From assembly GCA_019244045.1 (NCBI GenBank), contig JAFATF010000710.1, positions 1-58,400 on the forward strand: a stretch of DNA of 58,400 bases, read 5' to 3'. Shown here one piece after another: positions 25,237 to 33,119 of the stretch (position 1 is its first letter; each line of letters opens with the position of its first letter). The stretch comes from Acidobacteriota bacterium. GTDB lineage: Bacteria > Acidobacteriota > Terriglobia > Terriglobales > Acidobacteriaceae. The translations under genes were made by a program, and so were the position numbers. The notes below the pieces were generated by a model that saw only the letters and a list, made by a program, of their open reading frames with translations, did no database searches and was not told the DNA's origin.

Positions 25237-25436
25237 CTTGCTGAAGCGCAGTCGTGAACACGCTGTCGGTGGCGTGCTCTGCAGATGTTCGAGCGGAGAG
25301 GCTGTAAGAGTTGGCAATTGTAATCAACCACTATTGGCATGGTAGGCAACTCCGGTCACGTGAGATACCGTTTCTCTCGCCTAACTGAGATACAATCCGC
25401 CAGAGAAGCTCCTTGGCTGGCACATTGGAGGCACTT

Positions 25437-26219
25437 ATGTCGATTCCCTTCTGGGGTATCGTCATCATCATTCTGGGCTTGTATGTACTTAGTTCCGTCA
25501 AGATCCTGGCCGAGTACGAACGCGCCGTGATCTTCCGCTTTGGACGTTTGTATCCCCGCGCCAAAGGCCCGGGAATTATCCTGGTCTTTGCTCCCGTCGA
25601 TCGCATGGTCCGGGTTTCGCTTCGCCAAGAAGCGCTGGAGGTTCCGCCGCAGGACATCATCACTCGTGACAACGTCACTCTCAAGGTGAATGCCGTGATC
25701 TTCTTGCGGGTGATCGATCCGCGCATTGCGGTAGTGGAAGTATCGAACTACGTCTATCAAACCTCACAATTCGCGCAGACCACTCTGCGCTCTGTGCTTG
25801 GTGAACTCGAGTTGGATGAGCTGTTGGCGCATCGCGACAAGATCAACCTCCGCCTGCAAAGTATCCTCGATACCCACACCGCACCTTGGGGGGTCAAGGT
25901 GGTCAACGTCGAAGTCAAGCAAGTCGATCTTCCCGAAACTATGTTGCGCGCTATGGCCAAGCAGGCGGAGGCCGAACGCGAGAAGCGATCGAAGATCATT
26001 CATGCCGAGGGCGAATTCTCCGCCGCGCAGCGGCTGGTGGATGCCGCCCACCTGCTATCGGCCGAGCCGGTCAGCGTGCAGCTGCGCTATCTGCAGACGC
26101 TGACCGAGATCGGAGTCGAAAAGAACACCACGGTTGTATTTCCGGTGCCGGTTGACATCTTCGCCAATTTGGAGAAGCTGGTGGCGAAAAATACCCAGCC
26201 TACTGCGGGCCAGGGATAG
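25437..26219 (+). CDS. Slipin (SPFH/stomatin family)
   Basis: 260 residues. One N-terminal helix (residues 4-22) anchors the protein, followed by the SPFH/Band 7 domain with KILAEYERAVIFRFGRLYPRAKGPGIIL, ALEVPPQDIITRDNVTLKVNAV and TLRSVLGELELDELLAHRDKIN. The distal coiled coil AMAKQAEAEREKRSKIIHAEGE is the usual oligomerisation region. Slipins form membrane microdomain scaffolds and are the partners of NfeD proteins. The ATG at 25437 is preceded by GGAGG at a good distance; an upstream GTG-type start is not needed. A TACAAT lies at about 25390. Confidence 0.92.
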   Translation: MSIPFWGIVIIILGLYVLSSVKILAEYERAVIFRFGRLYPRAKGPGIILVFAPVDRMVRVSLRQEALEVPPQDIITRDNVTLKVNAVIFLRVIDPRIAVVEVSNYVYQTSQFAQTTLRSVLGELELDELLAHRDKINLRLQSILDTHTAPWGVKVVNVEVKQVDLPETMLRAMAKQAEAEREKRSKIIHAEGEFSAAQRLVDAAHLLSAEPVSVQLRYLQTLTEIGVEKNTTVVFPVPVDIFANLEKLVAKNTQPTAGQG

Positions 26220-26286
26220 ATGATGGACCTCTCCTAAGACCGGCATAAGGCGCTTTGAACGAAATATGAAAATTTGGGGTAAATCG

Positions 26287-26883
26287 ATGAGTGCTGCTCA
26301 GGATACCGAAATAACCCTTGGGTCCGGGAAACTGCTGCTGCTTTTCTTTGCTTTGGTGGCATTGTGCGCAGTGTTCTTCGCTTTTGGCTACAACTTGGGG
26401 AGAAGCTCAGCCGCTTCCGCAGTGACCGAAAGAACGGCGCCGGCAGTAAACAGCGGCAAACAGACGAACAAAGCGCTAAGCGGCAGTGCAGCCAAAGCGG
26501 CGGACCTGACCTTCTACAAAGCCGTCGAGCAGAACGATACCAACCCGCGCCTGAGTCCCGCGCAATCCTCGGCAACGACGGCCATGGCGAGTACCGAATC
26601 ATCACCCGCGGTGGCAACCTCGCCTGGCAATTCGTCCGATACAACCACCTTGCCGAGCGCTAATTCCTACTATGTCCAGGTGGCAGCCGTTAGTAAGCAG
26701 GAAGATGCTGAAGCCTTAGTCGAAGCTTTGAAGAAGAAACAATACCCGGCTTTTACGAGCGGTGGGTCGACCCTCGATCGATTGTTTCACGTGCAGGTGG
26801 GTCCCTACGTCGATCTCAAAGATGCGGAAACCATGCGGGCAAAATTGATCAGCGATGGTTATAATCCCATCCTCAAGAAATAG
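26287..26883 (+). CDS. SPOR domain membrane protein
   Basis: 198 residues. The layout is a short cytoplasmic start, one transmembrane helix (LLLLFFALVALCAVFFAFGY at about 17-36), a low-complexity Ser/Ala/Thr linker, then a C-terminal SPOR domain (about 125-197) beginning YYVQVAAVSKQEDAEALVEAL and ending with VGPYVDLKDAETMRAKL. SPOR domains bind denuded glycan strands at the division septum. The ATG at 26287 has GGGG upstream at seven bases; an ATG at 26266 is an alternative. It follows slipin by 67 bases and may be in the same transcript. Confidence 0.88.
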   Translation: MSAAQDTEITLGSGKLLLLFFALVALCAVFFAFGYNLGRSSAASAVTERTAPAVNSGKQTNKALSGSAAKAADLTFYKAVEQNDTNPRLSPAQSSATTAMASTESSPAVATSPGNSSDTTTLPSANSYYVQVAAVSKQEDAEALVEALKKKQYPAFTSGGSTLDRLFHVQVGPYVDLKDAETMRAKLISDGYNPILKK

Positions 26884-26956
26884 TTTTCCCAGCTTCCGGT
26901 GATGGGTTAGTTTTGCTTGAACATGGTAACCGGTGATCCATCGTCGGGTCCTCTTA

Positions 26957-26985
26957 TTGACAGCGATCGATGCTTATCAGATACT
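26957..26985 (+). promoter_or_regulatory. Promoter of the arsR-like gene
   Basis: A perfect -35 TTGACA (26957-26962), a 17-base spacer and GATACT (26980-26985). The ATG follows 11 bases after the -10, so the transcript would be almost leaderless. Partial symmetry (ATCGAT, TATCAGAT) between the elements may be the operator. Confidence 0.5.
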
Positions 26986-26996
26986 CCCTTTCCTCT

Positions 26997-27293
26997 ATGT
27001 CCAACACCCATAATTTTGATCGTATGCTTCGCGCTGTCGCCGATCCGACTCGGCGGCGCATTCTTACCGCGCTCAAACAGAAGGGAGTATGCTCCATCGG
27101 AAAGGATATCGGCCTGTGTGCCTGCGACATCGAAGAACGCGTGCGCTTGACGCAACCGACCATTTCCCATCACATGTCGGTTCTCAAAAAAGCCGGACTG
27201 GTGGAGGCGAAAAAAGAAGGCCAATGGATGTGGTATCGGCGCAATGAAGCGGCTGTGCGAGACCTAGCACGCAATCTGCGCAAATCGCTCTAG
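26997..27293 (+). CDS. ArsR/SmtB family transcriptional regulator
   Basis: 98 residues forming one winged helix-turn-helix: FDRMLRAVADPTRRRILTAL, LTQPTISHHMSVLKKAGLV (recognition helix at about 51-69) and the wing EAKKEGQWMWYRR. In front of the recognition helix is LCACDIEE with Cys41 and Cys43, plus Cys32. This resembles the ELCVCDL metal-binding box of ArsR, in which As(III) or Sb(III) binds three Cys and releases DNA. Here the spacing is C-x8-C-x-C, so a metal or thiol sensor is likely but the ligand is not certain. No arsenic resistance or metal pump gene is adjacent. A good promoter overlaps the putative operator, so it probably represses itself. Confidence 0.85.
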   Translation: MSNTHNFDRMLRAVADPTRRRILTALKQKGVCSIGKDIGLCACDIEERVRLTQPTISHHMSVLKKAGLVEAKKEGQWMWYRRNEAAVRDLARNLRKSL

Positions 27294-27346
27294 CCTGTGC
27301 TCAAGCCGATATGCTGGCGGGGGCAAGCTGCGCCATCGAATTCGGG

Positions 27347-27370
27347 AATGGCCCCTACCGGTGGGGCATT
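27347..27370. terminator. Hairpin between convergent genes
   Basis: AATGGCCCC and GGGGCATT form an 8-bp stem with one bulged G and a 7-base loop, in the 83 bases between the arsR-like gene and the convergent kinase gene. It could end transcription from both sides. There is no clear T run, so this is tentative. Confidence 0.4.
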
Positions 27371-27376
27371 CATCGA

Positions 27377-30300
27377 TTATTCGCCGGCAGCGGCCGCTAA
27401 CGTCTTTTGCATGACTTTACGGGTTGCAGAGATTAGTTCTCCCACCTCAAAGGGCTTCACTAAAAAGGCGACCTTATTCTTCTCCAGAAACTCGCGAGTC
27501 TCTGAATCCATGGTCGCGAAGGTAAATAGGATGCGGTTTTCCATCCCTGGGCGCTTTTCTGCCAGCCACTGGTAAACCTCAAGGGCAGTTATGCCGTTGG
27601 ATTTTCCATTCATCACCAGCGCGTCGAAAACCTCGATCAGGAGGCGATCTTTGATTTCATCGCGCTTTCTCACAATGGTGACTTCGGCGCCGGCTCCTAC
27701 CAGCAGATCGCGTTCGAATTCGAGCATCGATTCTTCGTCTTCGGCGAGCAACAAGCGTCCTTGAATGGCCATTTCCCGCTTGGGTTGTTCGTCCCCCGGC
27801 TGTTCCATCGCACTCCCTGCGCCTGCCACAGGAATGCGAAGTTCAATCACAGCCCCACCCTCCAAACGATTGCGCGCCATAATATCGCCGCCATGCTCCT
27901 TCACAATTCCGTAGCAGATGCTCAGCCCCAGTCCAGTTCCTTTGCCTGGGCTTTTGGTGGTGTAGAAGGGATCGAACATACGCTTGGGATCCTGAATCCC
28001 AGGACCGCTGTCCAGGAACTCGATGCATACGAAAGTTCCCTTCCCGTAAGTCTTGACCACGAGCTTTCCTCCGGCACCTTTTTCAACCATGGCATCGAGG
28101 GCATTGTTGATAATGTTGAGGAACACCTGCTCCATCTGGTGCATGTCGGCATTGGCCGGGGGAGTATCGCCTGCCCAGTCGCGTTCAACACTGACGTTGC
28201 TGGTCTTCAGATCGTACTCGCGTAGAGTAAGCGTCTCGTCGAGCACCTTGCGCAAGTCCACTTGTTGTTTCTGTGCTCGCCTCTGGCGTGCGAACGACAG
28301 CAGGTTCTGCACCACACGGTGGGTACGTTGTGCTTGCTTAAACAGCTTGCGCACGTAGTCCTGTGCGCGTTCTTCGAGTCCTTCGCTCTCGAGCAGCTGC
28401 GCGTATCCGAGAATAGCCGTCAGGGGATTGTTCAACTCGTGCGCCACCCCGGCAATGAGCTGGCCCACGGCCGACATCTTCTCGCTTTGCAGCAGCTGCT
28501 CTTGGGTTTTCCTTAGATCGTCATAGGCGCGGCAGGTCTCTTCGTATAAACGCACTTTTTCGATGGTGGTGGCTAGCTGCCGGCCGATGGCGACCAGCAA
28601 ATTTTCGTCGTTACTGGTGAACGGGCGCGGCTGACGGCAGATGATGCCCAGCATGCCGATCGGTATGTCTTTGCTCCAGAGTAGTACCCATATCCAGGAA
28701 GGGAGCCCGTCGGCTTGCACAAACTCGGCCACCAGCGAGGGTAGGTGTGGCAGAAACTCGTGCGTGATCACCTCGGTGCGCGACCTCATCACCAAGTCGC
28801 CGAAACCTTCTGGCAATGAAACGTCCGAGAATTTCTGCCTTTGCAAACTGCGATGTCCCCAGCCGGCACGCCGCCGAAAGCTGTTGCCATGGCTCGGGTC
28901 GGACAAATAGACCGATCCGGTTTCCGCGCCGAATAGAGTCACAACCTGACGCAGAGTCAGATTCAGAATCTCGTCCAAATCGAACGACTGTGTGGCAATC
29001 ACCGCCATTGCGTTCAGGGCGTTTAGTTCCCGGTTGCGCCGCCTGATCTCCTCCTCGGCGCGCTTCTTCTCCGTCATGTCCAGCAAAAAACCCTGATACC
29101 GCTCAATTTTCCCGGCCGCATCACGGCTGGCGAAGCTGCTTTCCACGGCGATTAGCAAGCTTCCATCCTTGCGGCGCATCGTAACCTCGAAGTTGCGCAC
29201 ATAGTTATGCTTTTCGATCTCGCGACGGAATAGTTCCCTCTGCTCGGGCGAGGCATACAGCTCCTGCTCCACCTGGCGGGCCATCAATTCCTCGCGGCTG
29301 CTGTAGCCGAGCATTTGCAGGAAGGCATCGTTGCAATCCAAGAGCTTGCCTGCGGGAGTGGAAACGAAGACCCCCTCCTGTACCTGCTCGAACAGCTGGC
29401 GGTACTTCTCCTCCGCCGCCCGCCGTTCCGTCGTATCGCGGATAACGTGAATGGTCCCCTTTTTCTTGCTGCTTTGATCGGTGTAGGAGGAGGTTGAAAC
29501 CAATGAGTAGCCGCCAAAGCACGGGTCCGGTCCTTCCACAAAATCCACGTCACCGCGGCTACAGTACGGGCAGCCCATCCAAGCCTCCGGGCCTTTGGGC
29601 AGAACTGTCTCACAGGGATTGCCGACCACCGCCTGAGGTACCATCTTCAAGCGGCCCAGCATCGCCTGATTTACCTTCATGATTTTGAAATTGGAGGCGT
29701 GGACCAGAATGAGGTCCTGGATGGAATCGAAAGTGTTGACCCACTGCCGTTGCGAGCGTAACACCTGTTCCATCAGGCGCACGTTCTCCACTGCAATTCC
29801 GAGTTGGTTGGCACTGGTTTCCAGAAATTCCAGATCCTCTTCGGTGTAAGATCGCCGACGTCGACCACCGAGCGACAAAATGCCGATGATGGACTTCTTG
29901 CCGCGCACTGGGACCATCACGATATGGTTGAATTTTTCCGCTGTAAACGCCTCTCTCACTTGCGCATTCATGCTCTTCAGGCGAACGATGGCGGCCTTTT
30001 CGCCCTGAATTACCTTTTCGAGATGTGCATCGAGGCCGATGGACTTCCGGCTGGTGACAAAATCGGTGGTTAGCCCGATCTGTTGCGTCATGACCATGCC
30101 ATCGTCTTCCTGCAAACCGAACCATGCCGCCTTCGCCTTCATCAACATCTTCAGCTCTTCCAGGGCGGTCAGCAGCATGGGTCCCGACTGCGTTGCTCTG
30201 GCGATACTGGTGGTAAGCGCATTGACCACGGCCAATCGCCGTGTGCGCGCCCGCGAGTCATCAAAGACGATCAACAGCATGCTGACGCCCATCAGCAGAT

Positions 30301-30856
30301 CAGGGAATAGGGTAACGGCGGCGGGCAGGCTCATCCTGACAGGCGCCCAGTCGACGTCGAGGAGAAGCAAGCTGAGGGTGAGCAACCAGGGGCCAAATTC
30401 CCAGCGACCCCAGCGTGCACGAATCATTTCGATCGCCGCGGTGAGGGCAATCAGGCGATATGCTGATTGGAGCGCGATACGTAACGGCAACGAGTCAGGC
30501 CACAAGAGAACGCGGGCAGCAGCAAAGGCCGCGACGCCGAGGGTAAGCGCCAGCAATGGCAGGATTGCTCTCCTGGCACGGGTATAAACGAACACGGCAC
30601 AGCAGAACAGCCCCACGGCGGCAACCAGGGCAGCTTGGGCGATGGCCCCTGTGTAAGCCGCGTTTTGCCCCCCACCTGGCAGATGTGAAACCAGGTAGGC
30701 GAGCCAGCCCAGGATCCAGACCAGTAGATAACGCTCCCGGAAGGTGCGGTAGACGAGGATACTGGCGGCCAGCATAATCAGTGCGGCCGATTCCTGGATG
30801 GTCGGCTTAGGAACGAAAATAGCGGTGATCCACCAGGCGCAGAATAGGAGATTCAT
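27377..30856 (-). CDS. Hybrid sensor histidine kinase with PAS, GAF and degenerate receiver domains
   Basis: 1159 residues. The order is about seven N-terminal helices (to about 205), a GAF domain (about 215-370), two PAS domains (about 370-480 and 490-610), a second GAF domain (about 620-770), a HisKA dimerisation domain with the phospho-accepting His806 in VAHELNNPLTAILGYAQL, an HATPase domain (NIINNALDAM, DSGPGI, GTGLGLSICYGIV) and a C-terminal receiver (1033-1155). The receiver keeps LLLAEDEE, a Thr region and the VKPF Lys, but the phosphorylation site reads ALVMNGKSNG, with Asn1083 where Asp is expected. It is therefore probably not phosphorylated. The kinase is divergent from an HD-GYP response regulator, whose own receiver is intact and which is the likely partner. 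Signal unknown. Confidence 0.9.
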   Translation of the reverse strand: MNLLFCAWWITAIFVPKPTIQESAALIMLAASILVYRTFRERYLLVWILGWLAYLVSHLPGGGQNAAYTGAIAQAALVAAVGLFCCAVFVYTRARRAILPLLALTLGVAAFAAARVLLWPDSLPLRIALQSAYRLIALTAAIEMIRARWGRWEFGPWLLTLSLLLLDVDWAPVRMSLPAAVTLFPDLLMGVSMLLIVFDDSRARTRRLAVVNALTTSIARATQSGPMLLTALEELKMLMKAKAAWFGLQEDDGMVMTQQIGLTTDFVTSRKSIGLDAHLEKVIQGEKAAIVRLKSMNAQVREAFTAEKFNHIVMVPVRGKKSIIGILSLGGRRRRSYTEEDLEFLETSANQLGIAVENVRLMEQVLRSQRQWVNTFDSIQDLILVHASNFKIMKVNQAMLGRLKMVPQAVVGNPCETVLPKGPEAWMGCPYCSRGDVDFVEGPDPCFGGYSLVSTSSYTDQSSKKKGTIHVIRDTTERRAAEEKYRQLFEQVQEGVFVSTPAGKLLDCNDAFLQMLGYSSREELMARQVEQELYASPEQRELFRREIEKHNYVRNFEVTMRRKDGSLLIAVESSFASRDAAGKIERYQGFLLDMTEKKRAEEEIRRRNRELNALNAMAVIATQSFDLDEILNLTLRQVVTLFGAETGSVYLSDPSHGNSFRRRAGWGHRSLQRQKFSDVSLPEGFGDLVMRSRTEVITHEFLPHLPSLVAEFVQADGLPSWIWVLLWSKDIPIGMLGIICRQPRPFTSNDENLLVAIGRQLATTIEKVRLYEETCRAYDDLRKTQEQLLQSEKMSAVGQLIAGVAHELNNPLTAILGYAQLLESEGLEERAQDYVRKLFKQAQRTHRVVQNLLSFARQRRAQKQQVDLRKVLDETLTLREYDLKTSNVSVERDWAGDTPPANADMHQMEQVFLNIINNALDAMVEKGAGGKLVVKTYGKGTFVCIEFLDSGPGIQDPKRMFDPFYTTKSPGKGTGLGLSICYGIVKEHGGDIMARNRLEGGAVIELRIPVAGAGSAMEQPGDEQPKREMAIQGRLLLAEDEESMLEFERDLLVGAGAEVTIVRKRDEIKDRLLIEVFDALVMNGKSNGITALEVYQWLAEKRPGMENRILFTFATMDSETREFLEKNKVAFLVKPFEVGELISATRKVMQKTLAAAAGE

Positions 30857-30984
30857 GCCGATTGCGACACAAAGGTGCCGGATTTTGTAATATCACGCCG
30901 CCGGGCCCGCACGGTGTCTTTTCGCTGACTCCGCAGTTACTCTGGTTACCTAACGAAAAAAGCTGCAAATCTGAGAAGTTGGGT

Positions 30985-30990
30985 TACACT
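30985..30990 (+). promoter_or_regulatory. -10-like hexamer next to the HD-GYP regulator start
   Basis: TACACT in GGGTTACACTCT, ending 12 bases before the ATG at 31003. No Shine-Dalgarno between; no clear -35. Confidence 0.3.
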
Positions 30991-31002
30991 CTAGTCACTC
31001 CC

Positions 31003-32091
31003 ATGCCAGCCGAACGCATTCTGGTCGTTGACGACGAGGAAGCTATTCGCGAAATTGTTTCTTCCATGCTGGTGTCGGGAAACTATCAGTGTCGTCAGGC
31101 GTCCTCTGGACTGGAGGCGCTGGCCATTCTGAATTCCGGCGAAGAATTCGAGCTCATGCTCTCCGATCTCATGATGGCGGAATTGGACGGCATTGGGTTG
31201 CTTGAGCGGACCAAGGAAAGGTTTCCCGACCTGCCGGTAGTGATGGTCACGGCGGTCCACGATATTTCCGTGGCTTTGGCCGCAATCCGCAATGGCGCAT
31301 ATGACTACCTGCTAAAGCCCTTTGAACGGGAACAGCTGCTGGCGACCGTGCGACGAGCCTTGGAAAACCGCCGGCTGAAAATGGAAAACCGCGCCTACCA
31401 AACCAATCTGGAATCTCTCGTGGCCGCCCGCACCGAGCAACTTCGCAAGACGATGAGCGATCTGGAACGCTCCTATGACGTTACCCTCGAAGCCTTAGGA
31501 GACGCACTTGATCTCAGAGATGCGGAAACGGAAGGCCATTCCAAGCGGGTCACGGCCTATACCATCGCTATCGCCCGCGCCATGGGTCTGCCCAAGGAAG
31601 AAATCAGCGTGATTGCTCGCGGCGCCTTCTTGCACGACATCGGCAAAATGGCCATTCCCGACCACATCTTGCGTAAGCCTGGGAAGCTTACGTATGAGGA
31701 AATGCTGACCATGCGCGAACATTGCTACCACGGCTATCAGATTGTCAAGAAGATACCCTTTCTCATCGAGGCCGTCGATATCGTTTACTCGCACCAGGAA
31801 AAGTTCGACGGAACCGGATATCCGCGCGGGCTGCGGGGAACCGAAATTCCCTTGGGAGCAAGAATCTTCTCTATTGCCGACACTTTGGATGCGATGACCT
31901 GCGACCGGCCCTATCGAAAGGCGCAACCACTCGATGCCGCTCGAGTGGAAATCAAGCGCTGCTCCGGAAGCCAATTCGATCCGGAAATTGTCGAAGTTTT
32001 CCTCCGCATGCCAGATAATATTTGGGAAGACCTTCGCCGCGAAATTAACGACCAGATCTACCGCTTCACTTATTCAGCGGTGGCGAAATAG
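31003..32091 (+). CDS. Response regulator with HD-GYP domain (c-di-GMP phosphodiesterase)
   Basis: 362 residues. The receiver domain (4-120) is complete: ILVVDDEEAI, Asp55 in MLSDLMMAELDG, VTAVHD and LLKPFE with Lys105. A coiled-coil linker (about 120-160) leads to the HD-GYP domain (160-350): the HD pair is His211-Asp212 in FLHDIGKMAIPDHILRKPGKL, followed by REHCYHGYQIV, YSHQEKFDGTGYPRGLRG (GYP at 272-274) and SIADTLDAMTCDRPYRKA. HD-GYP enzymes hydrolyse c-di-GMP to GMP. It diverges from the hybrid kinase, the likely source of its phosphoryl group. The ATG at 31003 is chosen because the receiver fold starts there; upstream sequence in the same frame is promoter. Confidence 0.92.
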   Translation: MPAERILVVDDEEAIREIVSSMLVSGNYQCRQASSGLEALAILNSGEEFELMLSDLMMAELDGIGLLERTKERFPDLPVVMVTAVHDISVALAAIRNGAYDYLLKPFEREQLLATVRRALENRRLKMENRAYQTNLESLVAARTEQLRKTMSDLERSYDVTLEALGDALDLRDAETEGHSKRVTAYTIAIARAMGLPKEEISVIARGAFLHDIGKMAIPDHILRKPGKLTYEEMLTMREHCYHGYQIVKKIPFLIEAVDIVYSHQEKFDGTGYPRGLRGTEIPLGARIFSIADTLDAMTCDRPYRKAQPLDAARVEIKRCSGSQFDPEIVEVFLRMPDNIWEDLRREINDQIYRFTYSAVAK

Positions 32092-32298
32092 GTCTTTGCG
32101 CTCTGCTTTGGTCTCTCTCGTCTATTCGTGTAAGGAGCTCAAGATTTTGAAGTTGAGTCCGTTCGTCACAGTTTTGCTCCCGGATGCGAAAAAACTCGAG
32201 CCATTCACTCGAGGCGCCGCGTGCAGTGGGCATCCATTTCCTCCTGCCCTCACATCCCACAAAGGGCAGCTCACTTTTGATATCCTCATGAGGCTTCT

Positions 32299-32964
32299 AT
32301 GAGCAGACATGTCGCCTGCGCCAGGCCCGCCTTGGCGTTGCTGGTTACCGTCCTGCCGCTCCTGGCGCAAACCCCAGCCCTGAAAAACCACGACCCACTG
32401 ATTGCCCCCGTGCCGGCAGCCAATGCCGTGGCCGAGGGCCAGACCTTCCTCATCCGGCTTAATGACACCCTGGACACCAGCAAGCTGAAAGCGGGCAAGA
32501 AATTTTCCGCCAAGCTGGCCGAAGACCTTCAGGCTCCCAATGGGGTTACGATTCCGCGCGGCAAGAAGATCAGCGGCCATGTCAGTTCCGTCGAGCAGGG
32601 CCTCCATGCCCGTCTACTGCTGAGTTTTGATGAGATCGATACCGGCCATGGTGCGGCGCCTTTAATCGCCACAGTGATCGGGATCCCAGGAGAACATGCG
32701 GCCAAGCAGTCGGACGCCGAAGGCACCATCGAGAAGAAAGGGATGAGCAAAGGACACATGATTGAGACCACTGCGGTCGGAGCAGGAGTGGGCGCAATCG
32801 CCGGGGTCGCGGCTGGCGGCGGCAAAGGCGCTGGCATTGGTGCAGGCGCCGGCGCCGGGCTGGGAGCCCTGGCCGGTTTTCTGACCGACCGCAATCTCCG
32901 CCTGCAAAAAGGGACAACTCTTGAGGTTCGGCTCGATCATCCCCTCCAGGTCTCGCAACATTGA
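32299..32964 (+). CDS. Exported glycine-zipper protein (TrbI/VirB10-like barrel)
   Basis: 221 residues. After a signal peptide comes a small beta domain (about 40-150) with EGQTFLIRLNDTLDTSKLKAG, VTIPRGKKISGHVSSVEQG and LLLSFDEID, similar to the C-terminal barrel of TrbI/VirB10. This is followed by a glycine-zipper helix pair (about 152-195: GVGAIAGVAAGGGKGAGIG and GAGAGLGALAGFL) and a closing strand, TTLEVRLDHPLQV. A second protein of the same architecture is encoded at 38742-39443. The zipper suggests membrane insertion or oligomerisation. Function is unknown. The start ATG has no clear Shine-Dalgarno site. The 207-base gap before it holds nothing I can name. Confidence 0.72.
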   Translation: MSRHVACARPALALLVTVLPLLAQTPALKNHDPLIAPVPAANAVAEGQTFLIRLNDTLDTSKLKAGKKFSAKLAEDLQAPNGVTIPRGKKISGHVSSVEQGLHARLLLSFDEIDTGHGAAPLIATVIGIPGEHAAKQSDAEGTIEKKGMSKGHMIETTAVGAGVGAIAGVAAGGGKGAGIGAGAGAGLGALAGFLTDRNLRLQKGTTLEVRLDHPLQVSQH

Positions 32965-33119
32965 TCTCAGTTTTCGCGTCAGGGCAAGCCAACCAGGACT
33001 AGGCCAGTGCCGCGACTTTGTTCACCGGAAACAGAATTCATTGGTTTTTCGCGGCGGCGCGCGATGGCGCAGCCTTTCACGGTTGGCGATACTTGGGGAA
33101 GCGACGAGAATAGCCGTTG

